64,000 bases of DNA from Phycisphaerae bacterium (GCA_035384605.1 DAOOIV010000001.1:104854-168853); one strand, 5' to 3'. Shown: positions 15,647 through 25,846, numbered from the stretch's first letter. Notes: a model not told the origin generated them from the letters alone. Numbers and translations are program-made.

Positions 15647-18559
15647 TCACTTCAGCGTGATCTGGCATCGCAGGCCCGCTCGCAGAGGCATCAGATCTCG
15701 CATACTCACCTTCTCAATCTGCTTGCCGGGCTCTGACGAAGTCACCCACACCTGCTCGATCTCGCCATCGGCCAGAATCTTGTTGACCGCCATACCATCA
15801 GCGAAGGTCTTCGTGACGTCAACCGACAGCTTCTTGCCGTCGGCTGACACCTCGCCGATCGCCCAAAACGTTGGTGTGATGATCGGCCATTTGCCGGGGC
15901 AGACTTTGGCCAGAGCTCTCGGCCTGAGGGTCAAAGTGCCGCTGACGGCGTCGTAATGCGTATCGGCCAGGGCCTGGTAGGCCAGCCAACTGGCCGGGGC
16001 GGTCATGTAGAAGACGCCCCAGTCGATCCGGGCGGTGATCGGGTCGTAGTAGAGGCTCTGGTCCCACGGGTCCGGGCCGTTCGCGGCGATGATGTTGTCG
16101 CGCATGGCCTTGATCAGGTCCCAGCCGGTCGGGGCCATGTCGAAGAGGAACGCGCTGCCGCACAGCAGGGCCCGCGAGTGCATCGGCCAGCTCACCGGAG
16201 CGTTACGGTGCTCGCCGTCGCGAGGGAAGAGCCGGCCGTCGGGGGTGACGATCTTGGGTGGCAGCTTGAAGTTCTCGTTCCAATGCAGGGCGAGCGTGTT
16301 GGACAGGGCGGTCTGGCGGACCTGCTCGTCGAAGATGCCGTCGAAGCCGAGCAGACGGCACCAGAACTCGCCGGCCATCTGCGAGAAATGGCTGGCGTCC
16401 GTCCTCTTGTTCTCCGGAGGCGGCGATGAGCCGTAGCGGAAGTAGTTGCCCGTCCATAGCTCCTTCATCGCCAGGTCGCGAGCCCGGTCGTAGCGGGCTT
16501 GGTACGTGGCCAGCAGCTTGTCATCGCCCATCTCGCGGGCGATGGTCATCGCAAGCTTCAAAGTGCACAGGTACAGGCCGGTGGTGTAGCTGAAAATGCG
16601 GTAGCTGTCTTCATCGTCGAAGGTGCTGCCACGTCCGGGGACGCCAAGTCTGTCCGGGTCCCAGTCGCCGGCCAGACAGTCGATGGCCTTGAGCACCTTG
16701 GGCCGCATCTCTTCCCAGAAGGTTTTGTCTCCGGTATAGCGATATACCTGGTACGACAAAATGCTGAACGCAGAGCACAGGTCCGGCCAGTCGAAGGCCT
16801 TGAGCTTGGCGGCGAAGTCGGCTGTGCCCAGGTCGTGGGTGATGCCACCGTTGTCGTTCTGCAGTTGCCCGAACTGGCGGAGTTCCTGCTTCTGAAGCTG
16901 CGGGAAGAGCAGGGCCAGGTGGTGTGAAGCGTAGAGCTTCTGATCCATGGTACCCATGCAACCGAACATGCTGGTCGCGCCTTCGTTGACGCTGAAGCGG
17001 CCGTCCTTGGTCAGCCAGGTGTCGGTGCTGAGAACATAGAGGTCGTTGAGCAGCATGTCGTTGAACCAGGCGGGGAGGTTGCTGCGGTCGAAGAGGTCGT
17101 GGAGAGCCTTGGTCTCCCCGAACAGACGTTCACGATTCTTGAGCACGTACTCCGCAACCTCCCGTACGTTCTTGAAGCGGTTGTGGTAGTAGTGGCCGAG
17201 ATCCTCCTTGCCGAGCTGATGGAAGTGGTCCATGTACCAGGTGAGTATGAAGGGAACAACTACTGTTTCGCCGGGGAACAACTCGCCCCTGATGGAGACT
17301 CCGCCGGCCGTATGAGGTTGTGGCGATACGTTTCGCAGGTCATGTGGGGGAAGCCGCCCAAAATCCTTCCACTCTCGCGGACCAGTCTCCGCATTGTAGG
17401 GCATGAGTGTCCAGCCCGGACCGAACTCGCCCATGAAGTCAGGAAGCCATACCATCAGCGCATGATTCCCTTGCGAGTCTTTCTCCGTTTTCGGTCCGCC
17501 GCTGAAAATGAAGCCGGCCGGCGGACCATCCATGCCTCCGCTGAATGAGGTCGTCGTATTGCCCTCATCCTCGCGGAACCGAAGATAGTGGCCGGTCTTG
17601 CCCCACAGACTCCCTGGCTGAGGTCGGCCGCCGGAGCCGATCAGGTTCTCCCATGAGACCGCGACGGCCACATACTGTCTGTGCTTGGTTGTGTTCTCCA
17701 ACTTAAACTCAAGTACAGCCGCAGGCAACGACGAGTCGTTGATGTTGCCGGGGATGATCGGCGACCAGGCAGTGAGCGCGATGGGAATCGGCCATGCCTT
17801 GTCGGTGAAAGTCATTTGGGCGATCGGATAACGGGCGTTGAAATCGATCTTCTCAACCGGCGTCAAGCCGACAGCAGGTTCGTCGCGCAGGATTCTCGCG
17901 TGCCCGTTCACGCTCGCGGCCATGAAGCACAGGTCGGGATGGTAGAACGGCGTGTCGATGTTGTTGTTGGTGGTGATATTGCGAAACGAGCCGTCGCGGG
18001 CGATTTCGATCTTGCCGGCCCCGATGCCGCCCAGGGGCATGCCGCAGCGGACCTCCTTGCCCTTTTCACGGTCGCGGATCCATCGCTCCGCCCGGCCGTG
18101 GGCGATGTAACGCTCGTTGGGGCTTACACACACGTAATCGAACTTGGGAACCGATGAGTCGGAGCCCAGCGGGAGCTTGAGCGTCAATAGCTCAAAGCCT
18201 CGCGGGTTGGCCCCGGTGGCCAAACGAACCCACTTCTTGCCTGTGGGTGTCCCTTCGGCCTTGATGACGGCCGGCTCGTACTTCCAGGGCTCCTTGCGAT
18301 GGTCCTTGAAACCCAGGACCTCGATTCGCTCGAGCGGCTGGTCGGCATCGCCGCGGATGTACAGCCCTCGCGGCGTCACCGCCCCCGGCCCGACAAAATG
18401 GACCTCGACGCTCACGAGCCCGATCTTGTCGACCGCAAACTCCGAAGCCGCGTGCCAGTCGTACCACTCCTCGTTCATGTACCAGCGTTCGATCTCCGAG
18501 AATGCCGGGGTTGAGCCGAGCAGGATTGCCGCACATGTCCAGATACGGATTCTTGTCAT
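15647..18559 (-). CDS. exported GH116-like glycosidase (glucosylceramidase-type)
   Basis: The 970-residue protein has a signal peptide (about 1-21) and an extra beta-rich N-terminal part, then the GH116 N-terminal domain marked by GMPLGGIGAGKIEIARDG (about 195-215) and TNNNIDTPF. The (alpha/alpha)6 domain (about 510-900) has STDTWLTKDGRFSVNEG, NDNGGITHDLGTADF, WPDLCSAFSI and GSTFDDEDSYRIF, where GH116 enzymes carry the catalytic Glu and Asp. Known members hydrolyse beta-glucosides, beta-xylosides and glucosylceramide; the actual substrate is unknown. AGGTG lies 5 nt before the ATG. It heads a three-gene operon with the oxidoreductase and the DUF5107/TPR protein. Confidence 0.85.
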   Translation of the reverse strand: MTRIRIWTCAAILLGSTPAFSEIERWYMNEEWYDWHAASEFAVDKIGLVSVEVHFVGPGAVTPRGLYIRGDADQPLERIEVLGFKDHRKEPWKYEPAVIKAEGTPTGKKWVRLATGANPRGFELLTLKLPLGSDSSVPKFDYVCVSPNERYIAHGRAERWIRDREKGKEVRCGMPLGGIGAGKIEIARDGSFRNITTNNNIDTPFYHPDLCFMAASVNGHARILRDEPAVGLTPVEKIDFNARYPIAQMTFTDKAWPIPIALTAWSPIIPGNINDSSLPAAVLEFKLENTTKHRQYVAVAVSWENLIGSGGRPQPGSLWGKTGHYLRFREDEGNTTTSFSGGMDGPPAGFIFSGGPKTEKDSQGNHALMVWLPDFMGEFGPGWTLMPYNAETGPREWKDFGRLPPHDLRNVSPQPHTAGGVSIRGELFPGETVVVPFILTWYMDHFHQLGKEDLGHYYHNRFKNVREVAEYVLKNRERLFGETKALHDLFDRSNLPAWFNDMLLNDLYVLSTDTWLTKDGRFSVNEGATSMFGCMGTMDQKLYASHHLALLFPQLQKQELRQFGQLQNDNGGITHDLGTADFAAKLKAFDWPDLCSAFSILSYQVYRYTGDKTFWEEMRPKVLKAIDCLAGDWDPDRLGVPGRGSTFDDEDSYRIFSYTTGLYLCTLKLAMTIAREMGDDKLLATYQARYDRARDLAMKELWTGNYFRYGSSPPPENKRTDASHFSQMAGEFWCRLLGFDGIFDEQVRQTALSNTLALHWNENFKLPPKIVTPDGRLFPRDGEHRNAPVSWPMHSRALLCGSAFLFDMAPTGWDLIKAMRDNIIAANGPDPWDQSLYYDPITARIDWGVFYMTAPASWLAYQALADTHYDAVSGTLTLRPRALAKVCPGKWPIITPTFWAIGEVSADGKKLSVDVTKTFADGMAVNKILADGEIEQVWVTSSEPGKQIEKVSMRDLMPLRAGLRCQITLK

Positions 18560-18785
18560 CGTTCACCTACTGCAAACAAAGGTGGCGAAAAGCAAACCGC
18601 CAACACGCCGGGAAAGCAGGAAAGCGAATTCCCCGGGGACGAGTCCGCAAAGCCTGCTGGTCCAAGAAACCTTTCTCGCACCGCTTCGGCGGCGAATCTC
18701 TTTGCCACTGATCGTTGCGGGATCCGGGCCCGACGGCGGCGGCGCCGAGATCCGGGCGTCGCCACAACTTTTGGCCGTCCGGGCC

Positions 18786-19367
18786 TCAATTCTCCGCCGG
18801 TGCCGACCCTGTTGTCGATCTCTCAGCCTGCTCTTGCCTGGTTTCCTGCGGCCCGTCATTCAGCAGCATCTGCAAGAGCTGCTGATACTTTTCCGGGGCC
18901 AGCCAGTAGCCTTTGGCGATATCCCAACGGCACAACATGCACCATGATTCCGGCGTCCCCGGTCGACGGCGCGGAAAACCTCCTCGTATTGAGAGATCGA
19001 CAGTGTAAAAGCCTTCCGAGATCGTCTCCTCCGACAACGGTTCTCCAGTAACCATGGCGACGCGCTCGTCGCCATGATACCGCCATCGGCCCTGCTCGTC
19101 CCAAGACTCCACCGAGACAACGGGTGTCAGCAGCGAGATGCGGAGATGCGAGTCCGCCGGTGCCTTGATAGGTTGCCCTTTGTACTCGAGCCTCTCGATG
19201 CGGCCCAGACAGGTCGGGCATGCCAGGCGCACGTACGAGAAGTCGAGAACCCATCCGTGTCTTTCCGTATGTCGCCAGGCTCGGTCAATGAAACAGAAAT
19301 AAAACGTCGCCGCGATGACGCCAAGGACCATGAGGAGGGCGATAGGCCGTTTTCGTTTGCCGGTCAT
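18786..19367 (-). CDS. membrane-anchored protein of unknown function with two CxxC pairs
   Basis: The 193-residue protein has an N-terminal transmembrane helix (about 9-28) and a hydrophilic remainder. CPTC (about residue 50) and CMLC (about residue 143) could form a metal site or disulfides, but they are far apart. The tail is Gln/Glu-rich and low in structure. No family recognised. It lies 226 bp upstream of the GH116-like gene on the same strand, so it may or may not be co-transcribed. Confidence 0.6.
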   Translation of the reverse strand: MTGKRKRPIALLMVLGVIAATFYFCFIDRAWRHTERHGWVLDFSYVRLACPTCLGRIERLEYKGQPIKAPADSHLRISLLTPVVSVESWDEQGRWRYHGDERVAMVTGEPLSEETISEGFYTVDLSIRGGFPRRRPGTPESWCMLCRWDIAKGYWLAPEKYQQLLQMLLNDGPQETRQEQAERSTTGSAPAEN

Positions 19368-19453
19368 GACTGTTTAAGCGTTTCACCCCAGCCGATTCAA
19401 CGAGCCCGCTGCGGCGAGCTCATGCCACCTCTTCTTCTTGGCGCTTTGGCGGT

Positions 19454-19729
19454 TCACTTTCCCTTATTCAGCTTCCGTCGCAGATCATCGTAGAATGCCC
19501 TGGCCTTGGCCAGCCTGTCAGAACCCCCTCGCCGCGTGGCGTGTTATCGCCTGCGATTTCGGGCCTCGCCGTCACTGGCACCGGCGACACAGACCATGGC
19601 TGGGGTGGTCTGTCCGGCAGCGGTGTCCATCAGCCGGAAGCGGACGATCGTCTTCTCCGTGCCTGCGGCAAGACCGGCAAAGAAAAGAGTAGCCGACGCA
19701 AACGAGACAGCGTGCACGGTCATATTCAA
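19454..19729 (-). pseudogene. internally deleted remnant of an exported protein gene
   Basis: On the minus strand a TTG at 19729 (GGAG 7 nt upstream) or ATG at 19723 opens a frame with a signal peptide followed by KTIVRFRLMDTAAGQTTPAM, then stops with TAA at 19544-19546. The same frame continues immediately with a typical protein C-terminus, SDRLAKARAFYDDLRRKLNK, ending with TGA at 19454. The start and end of a gene are therefore present in one frame with very little between, which suggests loss of the middle. The original family is uncertain; the N-terminal block resembles secreted planctomycetal proteins that begin with a TPAMVC-type beta-strand. Confidence 0.55.
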
Positions 19730-19765
19730 GTTCTTGCTCCCAAAGCACGACTTCCGATCACCACT

Positions 19766-22708
19766 TCAGGTCGTTTGCATCGCGTCGATGATGTTGTTTC
19801 GCGAGGCATATCGGGCGGGCAGAAGGCCGGCAATCAGGCAGATGGCCGCGGTGAAGGCCACGCCTAACCCGACCCAATGCCATGGCACCGTGGTCTCCAG
19901 AGCAAAGCCCCACACTTTGTACACAATCTTGTTCACTCCGTGGGCGGCAAGGAGCCCGACCGCGACTCCTCCCAGGCTGCCCAGCAGTCCCAGCACCAAG
20001 GCTTCGCCGATCACCAGGCGTCCGACCTGCCACTTGGTCGCACCCACCGCCCGTAACATCGCGATCTGCCTCGTTCGACTGGTGACATTGGCCATCATCA
20101 GATTGGCCACTCCTAAGGCGGCGATGAACAGGGCCACCGTGGGGACGCTGGCAAAAAGGAGCATGGCCCGTTGAATATCACGATCAATCTGATCCTTCAG
20201 TGCCCGGGCTGAGGCGTGCAGGGGGCTCGACGAGCCGACCTTGGCCGCCAGAAGCTGCATGACCAGTTCTTCCCGGAACGTGCGCCACCGTTGTTCGGGT
20301 GTGAGGTCCGCCCAGGCGGGGTTCGGGCCGCTGAGCAGCGATTCCTGAAATACCCGAAGCAGCGGTACCTGGAGCCAATGAATCGGCATGCCGGCGGTTC
20401 GCAGAGGCCTGCATTGCTCGACGATCCGGTCCAGTTCCTCAGATCGCTCCGGCAACGAGGCACGCCAGGTTTCGAGCATGTCGGCCAGCGCGCCGGCATC
20501 GCTTACTCGCGGAGGCATTTCTTCAGCAAACTCGGCCGGCGGAGATGTCTGGGGCAGATCGAAGTTGATCAGAAACATGCTGGCTACATCGGGAACTTCG
20601 AACAACCGTCGGGCGTCCTCGAAGGTGCCCATGACCACGAACGCGGAATGTTGTGTGAGCATTCCGCTGGCGTTGAAGTAGTTGGCGGCGATCTGCAGCG
20701 CGGGCGATGTCACCACTCCCCCGATCTCGAAGCGGTGCATTCTTCGTTTGGCCTCATTCATGCGGATATTGACCGTGTCGCCGACGTCGACCATATAGGT
20801 GCGCGTGAATTCGGGCGTCACCAGGATGTAACCGCCCTTACGCAGCTTGGCCTCGGCGTCTTGCTGGTTGCCTTGCACGAACTCCAGCTTCGCGATTCTG
20901 AAGAATTCATCCGGATCACCGGCGACGAACGTGCACCAGGGGAAGTAGAACAGACTCCGGCCGAAGACTGTGCAACGCAAACCCTCATTCACCAGGCAGC
21001 TTGACTTCACGCCTTTGAAGTCTTGTACCTGCCGTCGGGCTTTCTGCCTGTCCACCGGCGGACTGATGAACACGAACGCCTCGGCGAACTGGCTCGGGAA
21101 ATCCCAGCCGCCGGCTATGGACTTGCCGAATACCACGAGCGAGACGATCAGCGAGAGGCCCACCATGAGCCCGCAGCAGATGGCCGCGGATCGCCACGCC
21201 GCCCGGCCGACCTGGTCGCTCAGCAGACGCCATTGAACACGCAGCACGGCGGCGGCGGCCATTACGGCCGCCTGCCCGACAAGTCGAATGGCGGCGGGCA
21301 TGATCAGTGCACACCCGCCGTAGAGGAGCGAGATCAGCACAAGTGGATAAGCCGGGTGTCGGAGATGCTGGATCAACGGCGTCCACAGAATGGCGTAGAA
21401 GTACCCGGCCATCATTGCCAGCCCCACAGCTCCAGCCGTCCAGGTCACCAGCCCGGGAGCCGGCTGAGACTGCGGTCGAGAGGCGGCCAGCGGTGAGACG
21501 CGCATCGCCTGGACCGCGGGAATGGCTGCTCCGGCAAGCGTCGTGATGAGACCGCCGGCCAGGGCCAGAACCATGCCTGGCCGGCTGATGACCCATTGAC
21601 CAATGTATTCCGGCGCCAGCCACACGCTGAGCCCGGCCAATCCTGCACCGATCGGGACACCCGCCAGGACGCCGGTCAACGCTACGGGCAGGGCCTCGGC
21701 CAGTACAATCATGGCCGTCTGCGTCCGCGTCATGCCCAGGCACCGGAGCATACCGAGCTGAGCGATTCGTTCCACCATTCCCATGCTCAGCGTCGACAGG
21801 ATGATGAAAAAGCCGGTCAGCAGTGCTACGCTCGACAGCAGGCCCATGACAAACGCCGTTTGCTGCTCCGCATCCTCCACCTGTGCGAGCTTTGCCTCGC
21901 TGGAATTCACCAGGAAGCCCTGTTTGTCGCGGTCCACGATCTGGCGGACCTGTTGCTGTGTGGCGCGCAGCGCCTTCTGAGAGTAGTCATGGAGCAGGAT
22001 GTCAATGCGGGTGACGCGGGCAACATCCTTGCTGATCTGCGACAGTTCCTGCATGCGGTCAAGACGCCCGACGATCAGCGGAGGCTGCTGCTTGGCCACC
22101 CGCCGGTGTTCGATGACGCCGACAATCGTAAAAACCGCGGACTGCTCGGTCGCTTTGATCCATTCCGGACCGCGGCAGCGAATCAGGACCTTGCTCCCGA
22201 TCGCCAGACCTGTCTGCTCGGCGAGTTGACGTTCCACCAGCAGGCCGTCCGCGTCGTCCACTGTCAGAAGGCGACCACCGTTTCCAGGACGCTCCCTGCG
22301 GTATTGCCGGAAGTGGTACTCCGTTGCCGGCTCGATGCCCATGGCCATCACCGAGACACCGCTGCCCTCCACAAGCTTCCTGGTTTCAGGGTCTTCGATC
22401 AACGGTTGCAGGTACATGTAGTATTGCAGGCAGCAGGTAACGTGAGCGACATTCGGCAAGGCGGCGATCTTGTCCGCCAGATGTTGATTGACCTGACCGT
22501 TTTGCCCGAAGACGGATTCCACCGACAAATGGCTTCGCCCGATCCAGAGCCAGACTTGGTCTTCCAGCGACAGGCGCACCGATTCATAGGCACTGGTTAC
22601 CCAGATGACCACGCCCACGCCGAGGGCAATGGCCCCGACGGCTCCGGCGGTTCGCCCCGGCTTAACGCGCCAGTTCCGTATACCGACTTGCGACCAGTGC
22701 CGCATCAC
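19766..22708 (-). CDS. ABC transporter permease with two FtsX domains (MacB/LolC-like)
   Basis: The 980-residue protein has an N-terminal helix (about 20-42), a large periplasmic domain (about 50-280), a FtsX-type helix bundle (about 285-420), further helices around 440-540, a second periplasmic domain (about 545-830) and a last bundle (about 845-970). ARLPARYASRNNIID-like residues end it (LLPARYASRNNIIDAMQT). This is a fused, two-bundle permease like those that move lipoproteins or lipids out of the inner membrane or work with mechanotransmission. The start is GTG at 22708 (ATG at 22705), overlapping the ATPase gene's end by 47 bp, so the two are translationally coupled. Confidence 0.85.
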   Translation of the reverse strand: MMRHWSQVGIRNWRVKPGRTAGAVGAIALGVGVVIWVTSAYESVRLSLEDQVWLWIGRSHLSVESVFGQNGQVNQHLADKIAALPNVAHVTCCLQYYMYLQPLIEDPETRKLVEGSGVSVMAMGIEPATEYHFRQYRRERPGNGGRLLTVDDADGLLVERQLAEQTGLAIGSKVLIRCRGPEWIKATEQSAVFTIVGVIEHRRVAKQQPPLIVGRLDRMQELSQISKDVARVTRIDILLHDYSQKALRATQQQVRQIVDRDKQGFLVNSSEAKLAQVEDAEQQTAFVMGLLSSVALLTGFFIILSTLSMGMVERIAQLGMLRCLGMTRTQTAMIVLAEALPVALTGVLAGVPIGAGLAGLSVWLAPEYIGQWVISRPGMVLALAGGLITTLAGAAIPAVQAMRVSPLAASRPQSQPAPGLVTWTAGAVGLAMMAGYFYAILWTPLIQHLRHPAYPLVLISLLYGGCALIMPAAIRLVGQAAVMAAAAVLRVQWRLLSDQVGRAAWRSAAICCGLMVGLSLIVSLVVFGKSIAGGWDFPSQFAEAFVFISPPVDRQKARRQVQDFKGVKSSCLVNEGLRCTVFGRSLFYFPWCTFVAGDPDEFFRIAKLEFVQGNQQDAEAKLRKGGYILVTPEFTRTYMVDVGDTVNIRMNEAKRRMHRFEIGGVVTSPALQIAANYFNASGMLTQHSAFVVMGTFEDARRLFEVPDVASMFLINFDLPQTSPPAEFAEEMPPRVSDAGALADMLETWRASLPERSEELDRIVEQCRPLRTAGMPIHWLQVPLLRVFQESLLSGPNPAWADLTPEQRWRTFREELVMQLLAAKVGSSSPLHASARALKDQIDRDIQRAMLLFASVPTVALFIAALGVANLMMANVTSRTRQIAMLRAVGATKWQVGRLVIGEALVLGLLGSLGGVAVGLLAAHGVNKIVYKVWGFALETTVPWHWVGLGVAFTAAICLIAGLLPARYASRNNIIDAMQTT

Positions 22709-23402
22709 TTGGTTTTATTCCCTCGATCCTACCGATGATCTGTCCGTCTTTGAGCACGTAAATCCTGTCTGCGTAGGAGGCCGCCGCGGCCTCGTGCGTG
22801 ACCATCAGAACCGTCTTGCCCATCTCATGGGCCAGCCGACGGAGCAGTTCCCACACCTCGACCGCGCTGATCGAGTCGATGTTGCCCGTCGGCTCGTCGG
22901 CCAGGATCAGGGCCGGGTCATTGAGTAGAGCCCGTGCGATCGCCACGCGCTGCTGTTCGCCTCCCGACATCGCCTGTGGTCTGTGGCCGGCGCGATGCTC
23001 CAGGTGCACCAGTCGAATCATTTCCGCCACGCGAGATCTGATCTGGCTGCTGTTCAGGCCGTCGATCAGAAGGGGCACGGCCACGTTCTCCTCGGCCGTG
23101 AGAGTAGGCAGCAGGTTGTAAGCCTGGAAGATGATGCCTATGCGCTTTCGCCGAAACAGCGTCCGCTGACGGTCGGACATGCGCGTCAAATCCTTGGACT
23201 CGATTCTCACGGTTCCCGAGTCGGGCAGGTCAAGCCCGCCCGCCATGTGAAGAAGCGTGCTCTTGCCCGAACCGCTGGCCCCCATGATGGCTGCCAGCGT
23301 GCCCTGGGCCACCGAGAGCGAAACGCCGTTCAATGCCCGGATTACCTGGCTGCCCAGTCGGAAGCTCTTGTGAAGGTTCTCAATCTCCAGGACGTCGGTC
23401 AT
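22662..23402 (-). CDS. ABC transporter ATP-binding protein (LolD/MacB-type)
   Basis: The 246-residue ATPase has all nucleotide-binding motifs: Walker A GASGSGKST (about residue 40), Q-loop IIFQAYNLLPTLTA, signature MSGGEQQR, Walker [14 protein letters not shown] and the H-loop histidine (MVTHE). The Q-loop and signature neighbourhood match the LolD/MacB/FtsE group that drives FtsX-type permeases. It overlaps the downstream permease by 47 bp. The upstream region is divergent to a phosphoesterase gene. Confidence 0.92.
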   Translation of the reverse strand: MTDVLEIENLHKSFRLGSQVIRALNGVSLSVAQGTLAAIMGASGSGKSTLLHMAGGLDLPDSGTVRIESKDLTRMSDRQRTLFRRKRIGIIFQAYNLLPTLTAEENVAVPLLIDGLNSSQIRSRVAEMIRLVHLEHRAGHRPQAMSGGEQQRVAIARALLNDPALILADEPTGNIDSISAVEVWELLRRLAHEMGKTVLMVTHEAAAASYADRIYVLKDGQIIGRIEGIKPSDAALVASRYTELAR

Positions 23403-23566
23403 GATTCTCTCAGACCCCGCAGGAGCGGTTTCGATTCAACGCTCATGCCCCAAAGGGATGGCCAGGGACTTCCAGAGCCCCTACGTGCCAGGCCAAAGCT
23501 CCCTGCAATTCCTTCACGTTGTGGCCTTCTGCTGCCTGGGGTACACTCACCGCCCGGAGGTACCGC

Positions 23567-24436
23567 ATGAGGCTTGTGGTTACTGCCGACCTTCATTACG
23601 ACATTGCCCGCAGCATGGCGCCGGCCCGCAGAGTGGCCGAGCAGATCTGCGGACTCGATGCCGACGCGCTGCTGGTTCTCGGCGACGTCGGCGGCCGGGA
23701 CCCCGATATTGTACGCGATGGCCTTCATCTTTTCGACAGATTCAAGGGTCGCAGATTCTTCGTTGCAGGCAACCACGACATCTGGACCAATCCCGGCGAG
23801 GACTCCCTTGACCGCTTAGAGCGGGTGTTGCCCCAAATCTGTCAAGATGCAGGGTTTCACGATCTCGGCCTGGCCCCGGCCGAGGTGGACGGCGTCGGCC
23901 TGGCCGGTTCGATCGGCTGGTATGACTACAGTTTCCGCTCGGAGCAATTGCACATCCCGCTGCGATTTTACGAAGCCAAAATCGCCCCTGGCGCGGCCTC
24001 TCGCCTGGATGAATACGCCCATCTGGTGGCAGACCTCTCGGATGTCCCTGAAGAGGCTTTGCGCATCGGAACGCGCTGGATGGACGGCGAGCACGTGCGC
24101 CTCCCGATGAGCGACGTCGATTTCTGCCGGCGGTTGGTCGAACGCGCCGATGCCCACCTGCGGCAACTGGAGCGGATCTGCCGCACGATCATTTTCGGTA
24201 TCCATCACCTGCCCTTTGAGGAGCTGGTTCCGCATCAAGACCACCCTGGCTGGGCGTTCGGGTCAGCCTTCCTGGGAAGTACGCGCTTCGGCGAGCTCCT
24301 TCTGCGATGCCCGAAGGTGCGATACGTGTTCTGCGGCCACAGCCATCGCGAGCACCGCATGCGAATCGGACATATCGATTGCGTCGACGTCGGTTGCACC
24401 TACATATCCAAACGCTATGAGATCGTAGAAGTGTAG
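23567..24436 (+). CDS. calcineurin-like metallophosphoesterase (cytoplasmic)
   Basis: The 289-residue protein starts at an ATG with GGAGG 6 nt upstream and has no signal peptide. All five phosphoesterase motifs are visible: ADLHYD (DxH), GDVGGRD, GNHDIW, IHHLPF and GHSHREHR, so a two-metal site should be intact. It probably acts on phosphoesters or nucleotides in the cytoplasm; the exact substrate cannot be told. It is divergent from the ATPase gene (164 bp apart) and convergent with the HDOD gene. Confidence 0.85.
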   Translation: MRLVVTADLHYDIARSMAPARRVAEQICGLDADALLVLGDVGGRDPDIVRDGLHLFDRFKGRRFFVAGNHDIWTNPGEDSLDRLERVLPQICQDAGFHDLGLAPAEVDGVGLAGSIGWYDYSFRSEQLHIPLRFYEAKIAPGAASRLDEYAHLVADLSDVPEEALRIGTRWMDGEHVRLPMSDVDFCRRLVERADAHLRQLERICRTIIFGIHHLPFEELVPHQDHPGWAFGSAFLGSTRFGELLLRCPKVRYVFCGHSHREHRMRIGHIDCVDVGCTYISKRYEIVEV

Positions 24437-24555
24437 ATCAGCGGCAGAGCCTTGAGGATGCCGCGAGGGGAGTCACGAGGGGCCGTCGAGAGACAGCCCC
24501 GCGCGGGCGCCTCCGCGCAGGACTCCGCGGGTCGCCGGACTGCCTGAACCCTCGC

Positions 24556-25485
24556 CTATACCTCCACCGTTTCGAGATGGGTCAGCCCCTCACTGATTCG
24601 TGTGGTGATGACTTCATACATTTGTGAGGAGACGACCTCGATCCTGAGCAGCGACGAGAGATCCGAAACGTGTTCCTCAATCTCCATGAGGCAGCGAGCC
24701 AGCGTCTCCGGTGCCAGATTCAGGACATGCGCGATTTCGCGGCAGTCTGCGACGACCGCGTCGAGGTCCGTCGGGGCTTCGCATACCCATGTGCTGATCC
24801 GGTTGGCCGCACCCGTCAGATCGGCCAGGGCATTTCGACCTTGCTCGCGGCATTCCCATGAGTGCCAATGAACGGCCTCGCAGATGGCTTCCGGCAACTT
24901 CCAGTGATCCAGCACCGTCGCGGAAACCTTACCGTGGGTGGTGCCAAGCAGGATTTCTTCAGTCAGAGCCAGATCGGGGTTGCCTCCAGGGCGGTATTGC
25001 TCGGCGATTGTACGGTACTTGTCCGGAAACGCGGCATCCAGAATGACGATCCCCACATCGGCCAGCAATCCTGAGATAAACGCTTCTTCGCGTCGGTCGG
25101 GCAGGATCGCGTCCGCGAGCCGGGCCGCGAGAACCGCGGCCGTCAGCGATCGTCGCCAATAATAGGCCGGTTCGATGCTTGCGCATCCGTTTCTGTTCAG
25201 GCTCTCGACAATGTATCGCCCGAGGACCAACGAGCGGATTCGCTTGATGCCCAGCAGGGTCATTGCATGCGGCAATGCGGTGACTTTGCGCGTGACGCCG
25301 AACAAGGCGGAGTTCGCCAATCTCAGTATCTCGCAGGTCGTCCCGGGGTCGGAAGACAAGACCTCGACCACTTCGCGGTAATCGAAATCCGGGTCTTGTA
25401 TGATCTCGAGGAATCGCACCGCCACTTGCGGCATCGACGGGATCGCCGCAGAGCGTTTGATCAGTTCCAGAACTGTGGTGTCCAT
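24556..25485 (-). CDS. HDOD-domain protein
   Basis: The 309-residue protein is almost wholly an HDOD domain (about 12-215), with IPSMPQVAVRFLEIIQDPD, the D/P segment SSDPGTTCEILRLANSAL, GIKRIRSLVLG and the LLADVGIVILD region. HDOD proteins lack HD-phosphohydrolase activity in most cases and act in signalling, often linked to chemotaxis, cyclic-di-GMP or stress control. The ATG at 25485 has GGGAG 5 nt upstream; a longer frame upstream lacks a site. No partner gene is adjacent. Confidence 0.85.
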   Translation of the reverse strand: MDTTVLELIKRSAAIPSMPQVAVRFLEIIQDPDFDYREVVEVLSSDPGTTCEILRLANSALFGVTRKVTALPHAMTLLGIKRIRSLVLGRYIVESLNRNGCASIEPAYYWRRSLTAAVLAARLADAILPDRREEAFISGLLADVGIVILDAAFPDKYRTIAEQYRPGGNPDLALTEEILLGTTHGKVSATVLDHWKLPEAICEAVHWHSWECREQGRNALADLTGAANRISTWVCEAPTDLDAVVADCREIAHVLNLAPETLARCLMEIEEHVSDLSSLLRIEVVSSQMYEVITTRISEGLTHLETVEV

Positions 25486-25846
25486 CGGTACTCCCAACCC
25501 GCGTACAGACCCGTCAATTCGGACGCCCGACACTTCGTCGGGGCAATGTCTTGTTATCCGTTGGATCGGTCCGAAAATGCCGTCGGGTTAGCAGGCTGAG
25601 CCAAAGAATGGTGTTTTCGCATGCCTCTCCCGAGGGCTTGCACCCAGGCATGAATCCGGTCTTGGGATTATAGGGCCTGAGGCGACGGTACTTACTCAGG
25701 GGCACAATAGGCAGGGCAACGTTTGGATGGGGTGCTCTGGAATTCCTGCGTTCGCATTGCCGCTTTTATCGCACCTGCCGCACGAAATCAGCCGATGGAA
25801 GAACCCGAGGAAGATGAACGAACCTCGCCGCAGGGAGCCGTCAGAA
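25486..25846. other. divergent upstream region of HDOD gene and small-protein gene
   Basis: The 361-bp region holds the control sites of both neighbours. It contains purine/pyrimidine-mixed sequence without a strong promoter match or long hairpin. A riboswitch was looked for and not recognised. Confidence 0.35.
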
